Shown piece after piece: positions 41,895 through 50,350 of a stretch of DNA of 59,367 nt (positions within the stretch are counted from its first letter, which is position 1; each line of letters opens with the position of its first letter). Below the pieces are notes generated by a model. It did not search any database. It was not told where the DNA came from and was given only the letters and a program-made list of their open reading frames with translations. Location of the stretch: contig JBEKAA010000030.1 in NCBI GenBank assembly GCA_050018455.1, positions 1-59,367 on the forward strand, written 5' to 3'. The DNA comes from RBG-13-68-16 sp050018455 (GTDB taxonomy: Bacteria > Acidobacteriota > Thermoanaerobaculia > Thermoanaerobaculales > Thermoanaerobaculaceae). The translations under genes and the position numbers were made by a program.

Positions 41895-41911
41895 TGCCGC
41901 CTTGAGCGGCA
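41895..41911 (+). terminator. Possible terminator hairpin after the propeller gene
   Basis: TGCCGC-CTTGA-GCGGCA forms a 6-bp stem with a 5-nt loop 43 bp past the stop. No strong T-run follows, so this is only a candidate. Confidence 0.3.
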
Positions 41912-42034
41912 CCAGAGCTTCTATGAGTCCTAGAAGCAGCTCAATTGGGATAAGGCGAGGTATTACCATCCGACGGGGCAGGGCGAGGACTTACCGTCGA
42001 GGCCATTAGACACTGTCTGAGCAGGGCCCCCCGA

Positions 42035-42173
42035 GGACGGCGTGTAGCCGCGCCGCCGAGAGTGGGCCAGATGCTAGGAGGACGAGGCGGTCGGACCGGA
42101 GCGTAGCCGGAGGCTACGTGAGCATCCGATCCGCCGAGTGCAACGCAGCCAGAGGTCCGACGCCGGCGGCGCC
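42035..42173. repeat. 139-bp dispersed hairpin repeat, copy 2
   Basis: Same length and order of blocks as 174-312: GACGGCGTGTAGCCGCGCC, then GGAGCGTAGCCGGAGGCTAC, then AGAGGTCCGACGCCGGCGGC. The middle parts differ (for example GAGAGTGGGCCAGATGCTAG here) while the CGTAGCCGGAGGCTACG hairpin is identical. It lies 60 bp before the radical SAM start. Confidence 0.75.
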
Positions 42174-42233
42174 TTAAGCGAGGGATGGGAACAGGGCCGC
42201 AGCTGGGTCGGTTAGAATCCGCGGGGGGGTCGA

Positions 42234-44804
42234 TTGTCTCCTGACGAAATCCGCGCCGCGCTCGACCGCATCCTGCCCGGCGTCCAAAAGCCCGGTCGCT
42301 ACCTCGGCCTCGAGGCCAACCGGATCGTGAAGGACTGGGCGGCGGTGGACGTGCGCCTGTTGCTGGCGTTCCCGGACGAGTACGGGATCGGGATGTCGCA
42401 CCAGGGGACCCGCATCCTCTACCACATCGCCAACTCGCGCCCCGACACGCTCGCCGAGCGGGCGTTCGCGCCCTGGCCGGACATGGCGGCCGCGATGCGC
42501 GCGGCAGGGGTCCCGCTCTACGGGCTCGAGTCGTACCACCCGGCGCGCGAGTTCGACGTCGTCGGGATCACGCTCCAGACCGAGCTGAACTACGTCAACG
42601 TCCCCTACCTGCTCGACCTCGCCGGGATCCCCCGCTTCGCCCGCGACCGCGGCGAGACCGAGCCGCTGATCGTCGGCGGCGGGCCGTGCATGGCGAACCC
42701 GGAGCCGGTCGCCGACTTCTTCGACGCGTTCGCGATCGGCGACGGCGAGATCCTGCTGCGGGTGCTGCTCGATGCGGTCAAGACCGCGAAGACCGCGGGA
42801 ACGTCGCGCCGCGAGACGCTGCGCGCGATCGCGCGCATCCCCGGGATGTACGTGCCGCAGCTCTATCGCTGGACGCCGGCCACGACACCGGCCGCGGGCG
42901 GCGCGTTTGAGACGCTGGACGACGGCGCGCCGTTCCCGGTGCTTCGCGTGTTCGCCGAGAGGCTCGACGCCGCGGACGTTCCCTCGCACCCGATCGTGCC
43001 GGCCGTCGAGGTCGTGCAGGACCGCCTCGGGATGGAGGTCGTGCGCGGGTGCACGCAGGGGTGCCGGTTCTGCCAGGCGGGGTACTGGTACCGGCCGGTG
43101 CGCGAGCACGACCCCGCCACCGTGCTCTCCACGATGGAGGCGCACGTGGACTCGACCGGGTACGAGGAGGTGGGCCTGCTGTCGCTGTCCACCGCCGACT
43201 ACTCGCAGATCGAGCCGCTCGCGTTTCACCTCGCCGAGCGCCTGGCGCCGCGGCGGGTGGGCGTCTCGCTCCCCTCGCTGCGCGCCGAGTCGTTCTCCGT
43301 GGCGGTGGCCGACTCGGTGAGCCGCGTGCGCAAGTCGGGGTTCACGTTCGCGCCGGAGACCGGCTCCGATCGGCTGCGCCGCGTGATCAACAAGACGTTC
43401 ACCAACGCAGACATGATCAAGGCGGCCGAGGTCGCCTACGCGCGCGGGTGGAACCTGATCAAGGTGTACGCGATGATCGGGCTCCCGACCGAGACCGACG
43501 AGGACCTCGAGGAGCTGGCGCGCCTCGCGGAGGGGATCCTCGAGGCCGCGCGCCGGGTCGGCAACCGCAGGGCCGAGGTGAAGGTCTCGGTCGGGCCGTT
43601 CGTGCCCAAGGCGTGGACGCCGTTCCAGTGGGAGCCGTTCGTCCCGGTGCCGGAGATGACGCGCCGGATCGAGCTGCTGCGCGCCCGCTTCAAGCACATC
43701 CGGTGGTCGAAGCTGACGTGGAACGAGCCGGAGGAGTCGGCGCTCGAGGCGCTGCTCTCGCGCGGGGACCGGCGCCTCGGCCCGGTGATCGCCCGCGCTC
43801 ACGACCTCGGCGCGGTGTTCGACGGCTGGGGCGAGTGGCTGCGGCTCGACTCGTGGAACCAGGCGATCGCCGAGGCCGGCGTGGACGTCGGTGGTGAGCT
43901 CGGTCCCCGCGACCTTGCCGCGACGCTGCCGTGGGACGCAATCGACGCCCGCGTCCGAAAAGGGTACCTGAAGGCCGAGCGGCGCCGCGGCCTCGAGGAG
44001 CGCGAGACGCCCGACTGCCGCTGGGGCGACTGCATGCGGTGCGGGGTCCCGGGCGACGGCGCCGACACCGTGCTCGCGCTGCCGACGCTCCCGGTCGTGG
44101 GTGAGGAGGCGCCAGAACTGGCCCGAGCGAATAACGCCGCGTACCGGCTGCGGCCCCTGCCGCGCGTGCTTCCGACGCCGCCCCCGCTCACCCAGCCGGA
44201 CCGGGTCGCCCGCGTCCGCTTCACCTTCGCCAAGGCCGGCGACGCGCGCTTCCTGTCGCACAGGAACGTCATGGACCTGCTCGAGCGGGCGCTGCGCGCC
44301 GCCGCGGTGCCGGTCCGCTACACCGAGGGGTACAACCCGCACATCCGCCTCTCGATGGGACCCGCGCTGCCGCTGGGCGCCGAGGCGTTGGCCGAGATGT
44401 TCGACGTCGAGTGCCACGCCGATGTCGAGCCCGGCATCCTCGCGCGGGCCAACCGAGTTCTCCCCGACGGGCTCCAGTTGACCGCCTTCGAGCGGCTCCC
44501 CGAGGGCTCGCCGTCGCTGGGTAAGGCCGTCGCGGCGTGTCGTTACCGCCTGCGCAGGCTCCGCGGCATGCCCGACTGGCCGGCCTCCCGCGGCGCTTTC
44601 GGCGGGGCGTCCGGCGGCGTCCTCGACTGGCGGGTGGAAGGCGACGACCTCGTCGTCACCGTGAATGCCCGGCAGATCGACGGCCCGACCCCGGGCGCCA
44701 AGGCGCTGCTCGCCGCCATCGGCGTGGCGGAGGCGCAGATCCCGCTCGTGCCCGTGATCCGCGAAGCCACCATCATCGAGGCCCGGCACGTCGCCGTGGC
44801 GTGA
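42234..44804 (+). CDS. Radical SAM protein fused to DUF2344
   Basis: 856 residues from TTG 42234 (GGGGGG four nt upstream). The N-terminal part is a cobalamin-binding-like region (EYGIGMSHQGTRILYHIANSR and VGGGPCMANPEPVADFFDAFAIGDGE). The radical SAM core has the CX3CX2C motif in VRGCTQGCRFCQAGYWYRP (about residues 268-286). After about residue 650 a DUF2344 domain follows (RVRFTFAKAGDARFLSHRNVMDLLERALR and YTEGYNPHIRLSMGPALPLG). This is the full-length TIGR03960-TIGR03936 fusion found widely in bacteria; its reaction is not known, though gene neighbourhoods elsewhere suggest an RNA- or ribosome-related role. Confidence 0.9.
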   Translation: MSPDEIRAALDRILPGVQKPGRYLGLEANRIVKDWAAVDVRLLLAFPDEYGIGMSHQGTRILYHIANSRPDTLAERAFAPWPDMAAAMRAAGVPLYGLESYHPAREFDVVGITLQTELNYVNVPYLLDLAGIPRFARDRGETEPLIVGGGPCMANPEPVADFFDAFAIGDGEILLRVLLDAVKTAKTAGTSRRETLRAIARIPGMYVPQLYRWTPATTPAAGGAFETLDDGAPFPVLRVFAERLDAADVPSHPIVPAVEVVQDRLGMEVVRGCTQGCRFCQAGYWYRPVREHDPATVLSTMEAHVDSTGYEEVGLLSLSTADYSQIEPLAFHLAERLAPRRVGVSLPSLRAESFSVAVADSVSRVRKSGFTFAPETGSDRLRRVINKTFTNADMIKAAEVAYARGWNLIKVYAMIGLPTETDEDLEELARLAEGILEAARRVGNRRAEVKVSVGPFVPKAWTPFQWEPFVPVPEMTRRIELLRARFKHIRWSKLTWNEPEESALEALLSRGDRRLGPVIARAHDLGAVFDGWGEWLRLDSWNQAIAEAGVDVGGELGPRDLAATLPWDAIDARVRKGYLKAERRRGLEERETPDCRWGDCMRCGVPGDGADTVLALPTLPVVGEEAPELARANNAAYRLRPLPRVLPTPPPLTQPDRVARVRFTFAKAGDARFLSHRNVMDLLERALRAAAVPVRYTEGYNPHIRLSMGPALPLGAEALAEMFDVECHADVEPGILARANRVLPDGLQLTAFERLPEGSPSLGKAVAACRYRLRRLRGMPDWPASRGAFGGASGGVLDWRVEGDDLVVTVNARQIDGPTPGAKALLAAIGVAEAQIPLVPVIREATIIEARHVAVA

Positions 44805-44826
44805 CGCTCAAGAGACCGTGGCCAGT

Positions 44827-44895
44827 GGTCCGGGGTCCGAAGAGGCGGGCAGAGGGGCTGAGGAGCAGAGGAGCGACGACCGTTCGCAGGTTCAG
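44827..44895. repeat. Left arm of a family B palindrome with nested insertions
   Basis: GGTCCGGGGTCCGAAGAGGC, GAGGAGCAGAGGAGCG and GTTCGCAGGTTC match the left arm at 26513. Its inverted partner is 45191-45259. Between them lie an ATACC element and a family A repeat, so two repeats sit inside a third. Confidence 0.65.
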
Positions 44896-44907
44896 CAAAG
44901 ACAGGTA

Positions 44908-45080
44908 ATACCGGTTTGCCGTCCGTCGTAGAGCAAAGGTGTCATCCCGCCCCCTTCGACTCGGCTCAGGGCGGGCTCCGCGAGGGATCTGGGAGGAGGC
45001 TGGTAGATCCAGGCTTTCCCCCACCCAGATTCCTCGTCGCTCCGCTCCTCGGAATGACATGTTCGATGGCAAACTGGTAT
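44908..45080. repeat. ATACC-ended repeat, GAGGGATCTGGGAGG core (complete copy)
   Basis: 173 bp with 17-bp inverted ends: ATACCGGTTTGCCGTCC at the left and, reversed, ATACCAGTTTGCCATCG at the right. The core holds GTCATCCCGCCCCCTTCGAC, GCGAGGGATCTGGGAGG, GGTAGATCCAGGC and TTCCTCGTCGCTCCGCTCC. It is the only complete copy of this core; 36541-36660 and 50351-50470 are partial. Confidence 0.85.
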
Positions 45081-45184
45081 AAGAGGTCAAAGGGAAAACG
45101 TCAAACGGAAGACCAAACACACAAAACCATGGTCTTTCCGGGTCTTCGTCTCCCCTTTGACCTTTTCCCTCTCACCTTTGACCC
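45081..45184. repeat. Palindromic intergenic repeat, family A (between convergent genes)
   Basis: GAGGTCAAAGGGAAAACG and TCAAACGGAAGACC on the left pair with GGTCTTCGTCTCCCCTTTG and ACCTTTTCCCTCTCACC on the right, giving an imperfect hairpin with arms of about 40 nt. It begins directly after the ATACC element. Confidence 0.65.
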
Positions 45185-45190
45185 CGCAGG

Positions 45191-45259
45191 TCTCTGAACT
45201 TTCGAACCTGCGAACAGTCCTTTGCTCCTCAGCTCCCCTGCACCTCTGCCCCTCTGCCG
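45191..45259. repeat. Right arm of the nested family B palindrome
   Basis: TCTCTGAACTTTCGAACC, GCGAACAGTCCTTTGCTCC, and CTCCCCTGCACCTCTGCCC form the inverted partner of 44827-44895 and match the right arm at 26665-26748. Confidence 0.65.
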
Positions 45260-45266
45260 TCGCGAG

Positions 45267-45287
45267 AGGTCCGACGCCGGCGGCGCT
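45267..45287. repeat. 21-bp AGGTCCGACGCCGGCGGCGC block
   Basis: One mismatch at the last base compared with 26755-26775. As there, it follows a family B right arm and lies a few bases from the 3' end of a minus-strand gene. Confidence 0.7.
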
Positions 45288-45292
45288 CGCGG

Positions 45293-46849
45293 CTACAGGC
45301 GGTCGGTCGCGTTGACGAACTTCGCGATCGCCTCCTTGAACACCTTCAGCGACGGCGGATGGAGGTACATCATGTGCCCCGCCTCGAAGTAGCGCATCTC
45401 GATGTTGTCGTGGAGCTTCTTCTCGATCCCCAGGTGCTCCATCGTGTACTCGGTCCCGAGGAACGGGGTCGCCAGGTCGTAGTACCCGTTCAGAACGAGG
45501 ATGTGCAGATTCGGGTTGTACGCCATGGCGTGCGCGAGATCCACACCGGTGTTCGGCCACCCAGGGGTGGCGAAGAACGACCCGGGCACCTTGTGCTTCC
45601 AGTCCCACTCCCTCCACATCTCGGCCTCGACCTTGTAGGTCTTGCCCTCGCCGAACTTCAGCTCGCTGTGGTAGTAGGAGAGGAATGCGGCCGTGAACGC
45701 TCCGGAGATCGCCGCCGACTGCGGATCCTCCCGTACCTCCCTAGCCAGCCGGTCGAGGGCGATTCCGGTGAAGCGCGCGTCGAGGCGACCCACGATCTCG
45801 GCATGCTCGCGCAACAGCTCGGCGGTGAACTCGCCCTCGCTGACGCGCAGGTTAGCCTTGTCGAGGAAGGACGACGACAGCCCGGTCAGGCGGGACATGG
45901 CCGCGATGACCTCTTTGCGCTCCGCGTCCGGCAGCATGTCCCCCTTGCCGAGCGCCACGGCGTACGGCCCCATGGCGAACTGCCGCGCCTCCGCGAGGAA
46001 AGCGTCGAGCGGCGGCGCGTCCTTGACCAGGTGGTGGTACCACGCGATCGCGGCGTACGTCGGCACGAACGTCTCGAAGCCGAGATCGTTGCCCGACATC
46101 GTCATGGAGGTCTTTGCATCGATGAAGACCGACACGAGGACCACGCCGTTGAAGGCCATGTTCCACTTCGTCTGCAGGTAGTCGACGAGACCGGCCGAAC
46201 GCATCGTGCCGTAGCTCTCTCCCAGCAGGTACTTCGGGGAGTTCCAACGGCCGTTGTCGTTGACGTACTGGACGACGAAGCGCCCCACGGAGTCGATGTC
46301 CTGGTCAACGCCCCAGAAGTCCTTGTTCTTCGCCTTTCCCAACGCGTGGCTCACACCCGTGCCGACCGGGTCGATCATGATCAGGTCCGTGACGTCGAGA
46401 ATGGTCTCCTCGTTGTCGACGAGCTGGTACGGAGGCGGGGGCGTCGGCGCCGCGTCCGTGGTGACGATCCGGCGCGGACCCAGAGCGCCCATGTGGAGCC
46501 AGATCGAGGAGGAGCCCGGGCCGCCGTTGTACGCGAACGTCAGCGGCCGCCGCGACGCCTCGACGCCGTCCTTGGTGTAGGCGACGTACCCGATCGCTGC
46601 CACGGACTCGTCGTCGTCGTTCCGGATCACCAGCGTCCCGGCCGTGGCCTTGTACTTGAGCATGCCACCGCCGACCTTGATCGTATGCTCGGTCACGGAC
46701 TGCTCCGGCTTCGGAACGGCCGGCGTCTCCTGCTTCTTGGCCTCGCCGCCGCCTTCCTTTTCCGCGGCGTTCGGCGGCTCCGCCGAAACCAGCGGCGTTA
46801 CTGCGACGAGCAGCAGTCCAAGGATGAACGGCACAACGCGTCTGATCAT
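45293..46849 (-). CDS. Secreted S10 serine carboxypeptidase-like protein
   Basis: 518 residues from ATG 46849 (GGGAGTTT upstream) with a signal peptide (MIRRVVPFILGLLLVAVTPLVSA-EP) and a Lys/Glu-rich linker. S10 motifs: NGGPGSSSIWLHMGALGP, the nucleophile in YLLGESYGTMRSAGL, the Asp in VLNGYYDLATPF and the His in FEAGHMMYLHPP. S10 enzymes remove C-terminal amino acids at acid pH; bacterial forms of this size are frequent in Acidobacteriota and are likely periplasmic or secreted. Divergent from the metallophosphoesterase gene with 225 bp between starts. Confidence 0.9.
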   Translation of the reverse strand: MIRRVVPFILGLLLVAVTPLVSAEPPNAAEKEGGGEAKKQETPAVPKPEQSVTEHTIKVGGGMLKYKATAGTLVIRNDDDESVAAIGYVAYTKDGVEASRRPLTFAYNGGPGSSSIWLHMGALGPRRIVTTDAAPTPPPPYQLVDNEETILDVTDLIMIDPVGTGVSHALGKAKNKDFWGVDQDIDSVGRFVVQYVNDNGRWNSPKYLLGESYGTMRSAGLVDYLQTKWNMAFNGVVLVSVFIDAKTSMTMSGNDLGFETFVPTYAAIAWYHHLVKDAPPLDAFLAEARQFAMGPYAVALGKGDMLPDAERKEVIAAMSRLTGLSSSFLDKANLRVSEGEFTAELLREHAEIVGRLDARFTGIALDRLAREVREDPQSAAISGAFTAAFLSYYHSELKFGEGKTYKVEAEMWREWDWKHKVPGSFFATPGWPNTGVDLAHAMAYNPNLHILVLNGYYDLATPFLGTEYTMEHLGIEKKLHDNIEMRYFEAGHMMYLHPPSLKVFKEAIAKFVNATDRL

Positions 46850-47074
46850 CGGAAACTCCCTTCGTCCACGCGACACTATACGGAAACACTGCACGCAACA
46901 AAACCCCGGCGCGGTCCCGACTATTTCGGCCTGAGGGATATTCCTGACCTGGGCCGTCGGCGGCATGGTGGGCCTCGGGAATTCCCTGCCGCACCAGGCT
47001 CTTGCAGCAGTTGCATGGTCTTGCTCAAATCACTTCGACACGCTCTATCCGTTCCGCAGGGTTGGGGAGGGTCC

Positions 47075-48199
47075 GTGATCCGACAACTATCCGTTGGGCT
47101 CGCACTTGTTTCGGTTGCCACGCTGCCGGTCCTGGCGCAGAGCCAACCTGCCGTCGCGGCCTCCCAGGCATGGAGCTTCGCCGTCTCCGGCGACTCCCGC
47201 AACTGCGGGGACGTGGTGATGCCGGCCATCGCCGGCGACGCGCTCGCCCGGCACGCGGAATTCTACTGGCACCTCGGCGACCTGCGGAAGATGTCCGGCG
47301 TCGACGAGGACATCGAGCACGAGGCCGGGAACCGCGGCCGCTCCCTGACGATGGCCGAGTATCGGGAGCGCGCGTGGGACGACTTCATCGCGAACCAGGT
47401 CGTCCCGTTCGGCTCGACCCCATTCTTCGTCGGCATCGGCAACCATGAGCTCATTGCGCCGAAGACTCGCGACGAGTTCATCGCGCAGTTCGCAGACTGG
47501 CTCGGTTCGCCGGTGCTGAAGGAGCAACGCCTGGCCGACGACCCGACCGATCACCGCCTCAAGACCTACAACCACTGGGTTGAACGCGGCGTCGACTTCA
47601 TCAACCTGGACAACGCGTCCCGCGATCAGTTCGACGCGGCCCAGCTCGCCTGGTTCGAGGCGCTCGTGCGGAAGGACTCGGCGGATCCGTCGATCAAGAC
47701 CCTCGTGGTCGGGATGCACCAGGCGCTGCCCGAGAGCATCTCGCTCGGGCACAGCATGAACGAGTCCCCCGAGGGCACCGAGAGCGGTCGCCGCGTGTAC
47801 GCCGACCTCCTCCGGGCGCGGGTCGGGGCGCGCAAGAACGTCTATATCCTGGCCAGCCACTCCCACTTCTTCATGGACGGCACCTTCAACACCGAGTACT
47901 GGAGGGCCCACGGCGGCACGCTGCCCGGCTGGATCGTCGGGACCGCGGGCGCGGTTCGCTACCCCCTGCCCGACGACGCGAAGAACGCCCGGGCGGCCGA
48001 GACGAACGTGTACGGGTATCTCCTCGCCACCGTCGCGGCGGACGCCACGATCACGTTCGAATTCCGGCACCTGACGGAGAAGGACGTGCCGTCCTACGTC
48101 GCGAAAGAGTTCACGCCCGAGTTCGTGCACTGGTGCTTCGAAAAGAACAGCGAGGCCCCCGCCACGCCCGCCATCGGTTCCTCGACGGCCGAGCCGTAG
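47075..48199 (+). CDS. Exported calcineurin-like metallophosphoesterase
   Basis: 374 residues from GTG 47075, chosen for GGGGAGGG three nt upstream and the signal peptide IRQLSVGLALVSVATLPVLA-QS. Metal-binding motifs are present in order: VSGDSRNCGD, YWHLGDLRKM, VGIGNHELI, and ILASHSHFFM. The enzyme would hydrolyse phosphoesters in the periplasm; substrate unknown. The stop lies 26 bp from the 3' end of the convergent SpoIIE-type gene. Confidence 0.85.
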   Translation: MIRQLSVGLALVSVATLPVLAQSQPAVAASQAWSFAVSGDSRNCGDVVMPAIAGDALARHAEFYWHLGDLRKMSGVDEDIEHEAGNRGRSLTMAEYRERAWDDFIANQVVPFGSTPFFVGIGNHELIAPKTRDEFIAQFADWLGSPVLKEQRLADDPTDHRLKTYNHWVERGVDFINLDNASRDQFDAAQLAWFEALVRKDSADPSIKTLVVGMHQALPESISLGHSMNESPEGTESGRRVYADLLRARVGARKNVYILASHSHFFMDGTFNTEYWRAHGGTLPGWIVGTAGAVRYPLPDDAKNARAAETNVYGYLLATVAADATITFEFRHLTEKDVPSYVAKEFTPEFVHWCFEKNSEAPATPAIGSSTAEP

Positions 48200-48225
48200 A
48201 GACAGCGACGTGCATCGGTCCGGGC

Positions 48226-49206
48226 CTAGACCGTGCGGCGGATCGCCATCAGGGTGAGATCGTCGCGCTTCGGGGCGCCGCCCATGTGCGCCGCGAGATC
48301 CTCCAGGCAGGTCCCGACGACGTCGCGCGGGGTGAGCCCGCGCACCCGCGCGAGCGTCCGCGACAACCTCAGTGTCCCGTATTCGGCGTCGCTCCGGTCC
48401 CGGGCCTCGGTGAGGCCGTCGGTGTAGAGCACGAGCGTGTCGCCCGGGAGGAGCGTGAGTGTCCGGGCTGAATAACTGGTGCTGTAGAACGTACCAACCG
48501 GCAGCCCTGTCGGGTCCACGGTCCTCACGCCGTCCGCTGCCAGCACGAACGGCGGGCAGTGCCCGGCGTTGCAGATCTCGAGAACGCCGTTCGAGCTCGC
48601 CCGGCCGCACACCAGCGTCGCGAAGTACGGCGAGAGCGTGCTCTCCCGGAACACACGGTTGGCGCGCTCGACCAGCTGCGCGACCGTCGACTCGGCGGCG
48701 ATCAAGGCCCGAAACGTGGCGTGCAGGTGCGACATCAGGATCGCGGCCGCAACCCCCTTGCCGGAGACGTCGCCGAACATGAAGAAGAGATCGCCGCCGT
48801 CCTTCCGCACCAGGTCGCACCAGTCTCCGCTGACCAGCCCGGCCGGCTCCCAGTGGTAGTGCACCTCCCACCCGCCCACCGAGAGGTCCGGCGACGGCAG
48901 GAGCCCGCGCTGGATGCGGGCCGCGGTCTGCAGGTCCCGCTCAAGATCGCGCTGCTCCTGCTCGGTCAGGTGGGCCAGGCAGAAGCGCAAAAGCGGATCG
49001 GCAAGGAGGCGCTCCGGCTCGACCGGTTCGTGGCACACCTCGCACAGGCCGTAGGTTCCCCCGTTGACGCGCGCCAGGGCCGCGTCCACCTCCTCCAGAA
49101 GACGTCCGAACTGCGGAGTGTCGGGCGCTTGCGCGAGCGCGACCTCCAGCCGCTCCCGCCTCTCTTTCAGCTGACGCACCAGCAAATCGTTCGCCACGGT
49201 ACCCAT
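48226..49206 (-). CDS. SpoIIE-type PP2C phosphatase with N-terminal DksA/TraR-like zinc finger
   Basis: 326 residues from ATG 49206, with GGAGG 7 nt upstream. Residues about 1-85 form a helical hairpin and then a CXXC...C...H zinc finger (TYGLCEVCHEPVEPERLLADPLLRFCLAH), as in DksA/TraR. Residues about 95-326 are a PPM phosphatase: LVSGDWCDL, FGDVSGKGVAAAILM, YTDGLTEARD and RDDLTLMAIRR hold the metal-binding Asp residues. Such phosphatases act in partner-switching control of sigma factors. The zinc-finger fusion suggests input through RNA polymerase contact or metal/redox sensing (inference). Confidence 0.88.
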   Translation of the reverse strand: MGTVANDLLVRQLKERRERLEVALAQAPDTPQFGRLLEEVDAALARVNGGTYGLCEVCHEPVEPERLLADPLLRFCLAHLTEQEQRDLERDLQTAARIQRGLLPSPDLSVGGWEVHYHWEPAGLVSGDWCDLVRKDGGDLFFMFGDVSGKGVAAAILMSHLHATFRALIAAESTVAQLVERANRVFRESTLSPYFATLVCGRASSNGVLEICNAGHCPPFVLAADGVRTVDPTGLPVGTFYSTSYSARTLTLLPGDTLVLYTDGLTEARDRSDAEYGTLRLSRTLARVRGLTPRDVVGTCLEDLAAHMGGAPKRDDLTLMAIRRTV

Positions 49207-49362
49207 CGCGCCACCTCCGAGAGCTCGACTACCCTCATCATACGATACGCCTCGCGACTGCGATTGTTTCGCGAAAGGAAAAGCACCGTAGCGCACCCCA
49301 CGGAGTCGCCGACTACGGCGCATGGACGGCCGGAGCCAACAGGACGACAGGTCAGAGCGGAG

Positions 49363-49686
49363 TCAGCGCGGCGAGCACGTCTCGATGCGCCAGTTGTAGT
49401 CCTCGCCGCCGGCGAGCTCGATGTAGCGGCGCCCGATCAGCCTCCCGGCCTCGTCCTTCACCTCCAGGACGTGGCGCCCGGCTCCTATGTTGTCAACGGT
49501 CCGGCTCTGGTTCGGCTCGACCGAGGTCGCATCCCAGCCGTCGACGAACACTGTGACGGCGCACTGGCTCTCGTTCAGCACGACCAGGTCGCTCCTACCC
49601 TGCAGCCCGTGGCCAAGGCAGCCCGCCGTCAGCACCAACACTGGCAGCAGCGCGAGGGCGAGACACGGCCTCAGCCTCATGAACAC
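49363..49686 (-). CDS. Small lipoprotein of unknown function
   Basis: 107 residues from ATG 49686 (an ATG at 49680 is an alternative). The N-terminus ends in lipobox LTAGC near residue 23. The mature domain is short and beta-rich: VVLNESQCAVTVFVDGWDATSVEP and GRHVLEVKDEAGRLIGRRYIEL, similar in style to PEGA-like or carboxypeptidase-regulatory-like folds. Two further Cys residues (in SQC and ETC) may form a disulfide. No family assigned. Confidence 0.7.
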   Translation of the reverse strand: MFMRLRPCLALALLPVLVLTAGCLGHGLQGRSDLVVLNESQCAVTVFVDGWDATSVEPNQSRTVDNIGAGRHVLEVKDEAGRLIGRRYIELAGGEDYNWRIETCSPR

Positions 49687-49814
49687 AAATTAGGTTCTGC
49701 CAGCCAACTTTGCAACGTTGTACTTTTCACCGATCATTCTCCTGAGACAACCTAGCGGTCCAAGCGCTCCGAGTGCCACGATCCGGCCGCGATCACGCAG
49801 GCGAACGTCACGCC

Positions 49815-50327
49815 TCACGCCGAGAACTCGACGATCTCGGCGACGACGGAGCCGCCCGCCACGCGGAGCAAGGCGACGGACAGGGGGTGATGGAGGCGGC
49901 GGGGGCCCGCGCTTCCCGGGTTCACGTAGAGCACGCCCCCCCGCTCCTCGAGCACCGCGTGGTGGGTATGGCCGCTCACCACGGCCGCCATCCCCGCCAC
50001 CGCGGGATCGAGATCGAGACGTTCGAGGTCGTGCAGCACGTACACGAGCGCACCGCCCACCTCGACCACCCTGTTCTCGGGGAACCCGGACGCCCAGGGC
50101 TGAACGTCCACGTTGCCGCGCACGGCCACCACCGGCGCGACGGATTCCAGCTCCTGGAGAACCTCGAGACTGCCGACGTCCCCGGCGTGGACGATCAGGT
50201 CGCAACCGGCGAGCGCCGCGCGCGCCTGCGGCCGGAGCAGGCCGTGCGTGTCGGCGATCACTCCGACCTTCGTCCCGCCACCGGTCCCCGCGCAGGCTCC
50301 GACAGGCTTCAGCTCGACGCTTTTCAT
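49815..50327 (-). CDS. YfcE/MJ0936-type metallophosphoesterase
   Basis: 170 residues from ATG 50327. Motifs: KVGVIADTHGLL, DLIVHAGDVGS, AVRGNVDV, VVSGHTHHAVL and VNPGSAGPRR, in the order of the YfcE phosphodiesterase family, which cleaves phosphodiesters in a Mn-dependent way. Length fits the family. A longer start exists: the frame runs open through the ATACC-type repeat to an ATG at 50564 with a G-rich RBS, adding repeat-encoded residues. The short form is preferred because it matches the family length. Confidence 0.85.
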   Translation of the reverse strand: MKSVELKPVGACAGTGGGTKVGVIADTHGLLRPQARAALAGCDLIVHAGDVGSLEVLQELESVAPVVAVRGNVDVQPWASGFPENRVVEVGGALVYVLHDLERLDLDPAVAGMAAVVSGHTHHAVLEERGGVLYVNPGSAGPRRLHHPLSVALLRVAGGSVVAEIVEFSA

Positions 50328-50350
50328 CGGCGCCACCCGCCGCCGCTCAT

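Noticed and set aside
42174..44789. An 871-codon minus-strand open frame opposite the radical SAM gene
   Set aside because: Composition is that of an antisense shadow; the plus strand carries the CX3CX2C motif and a full known fusion.
45359..47074. Long plus-strand extension in front of the metallophosphoesterase
   Set aside because: It is antisense to the S10 carboxypeptidase; a GTG with good RBS and signal peptide at 47075 explains the real start.
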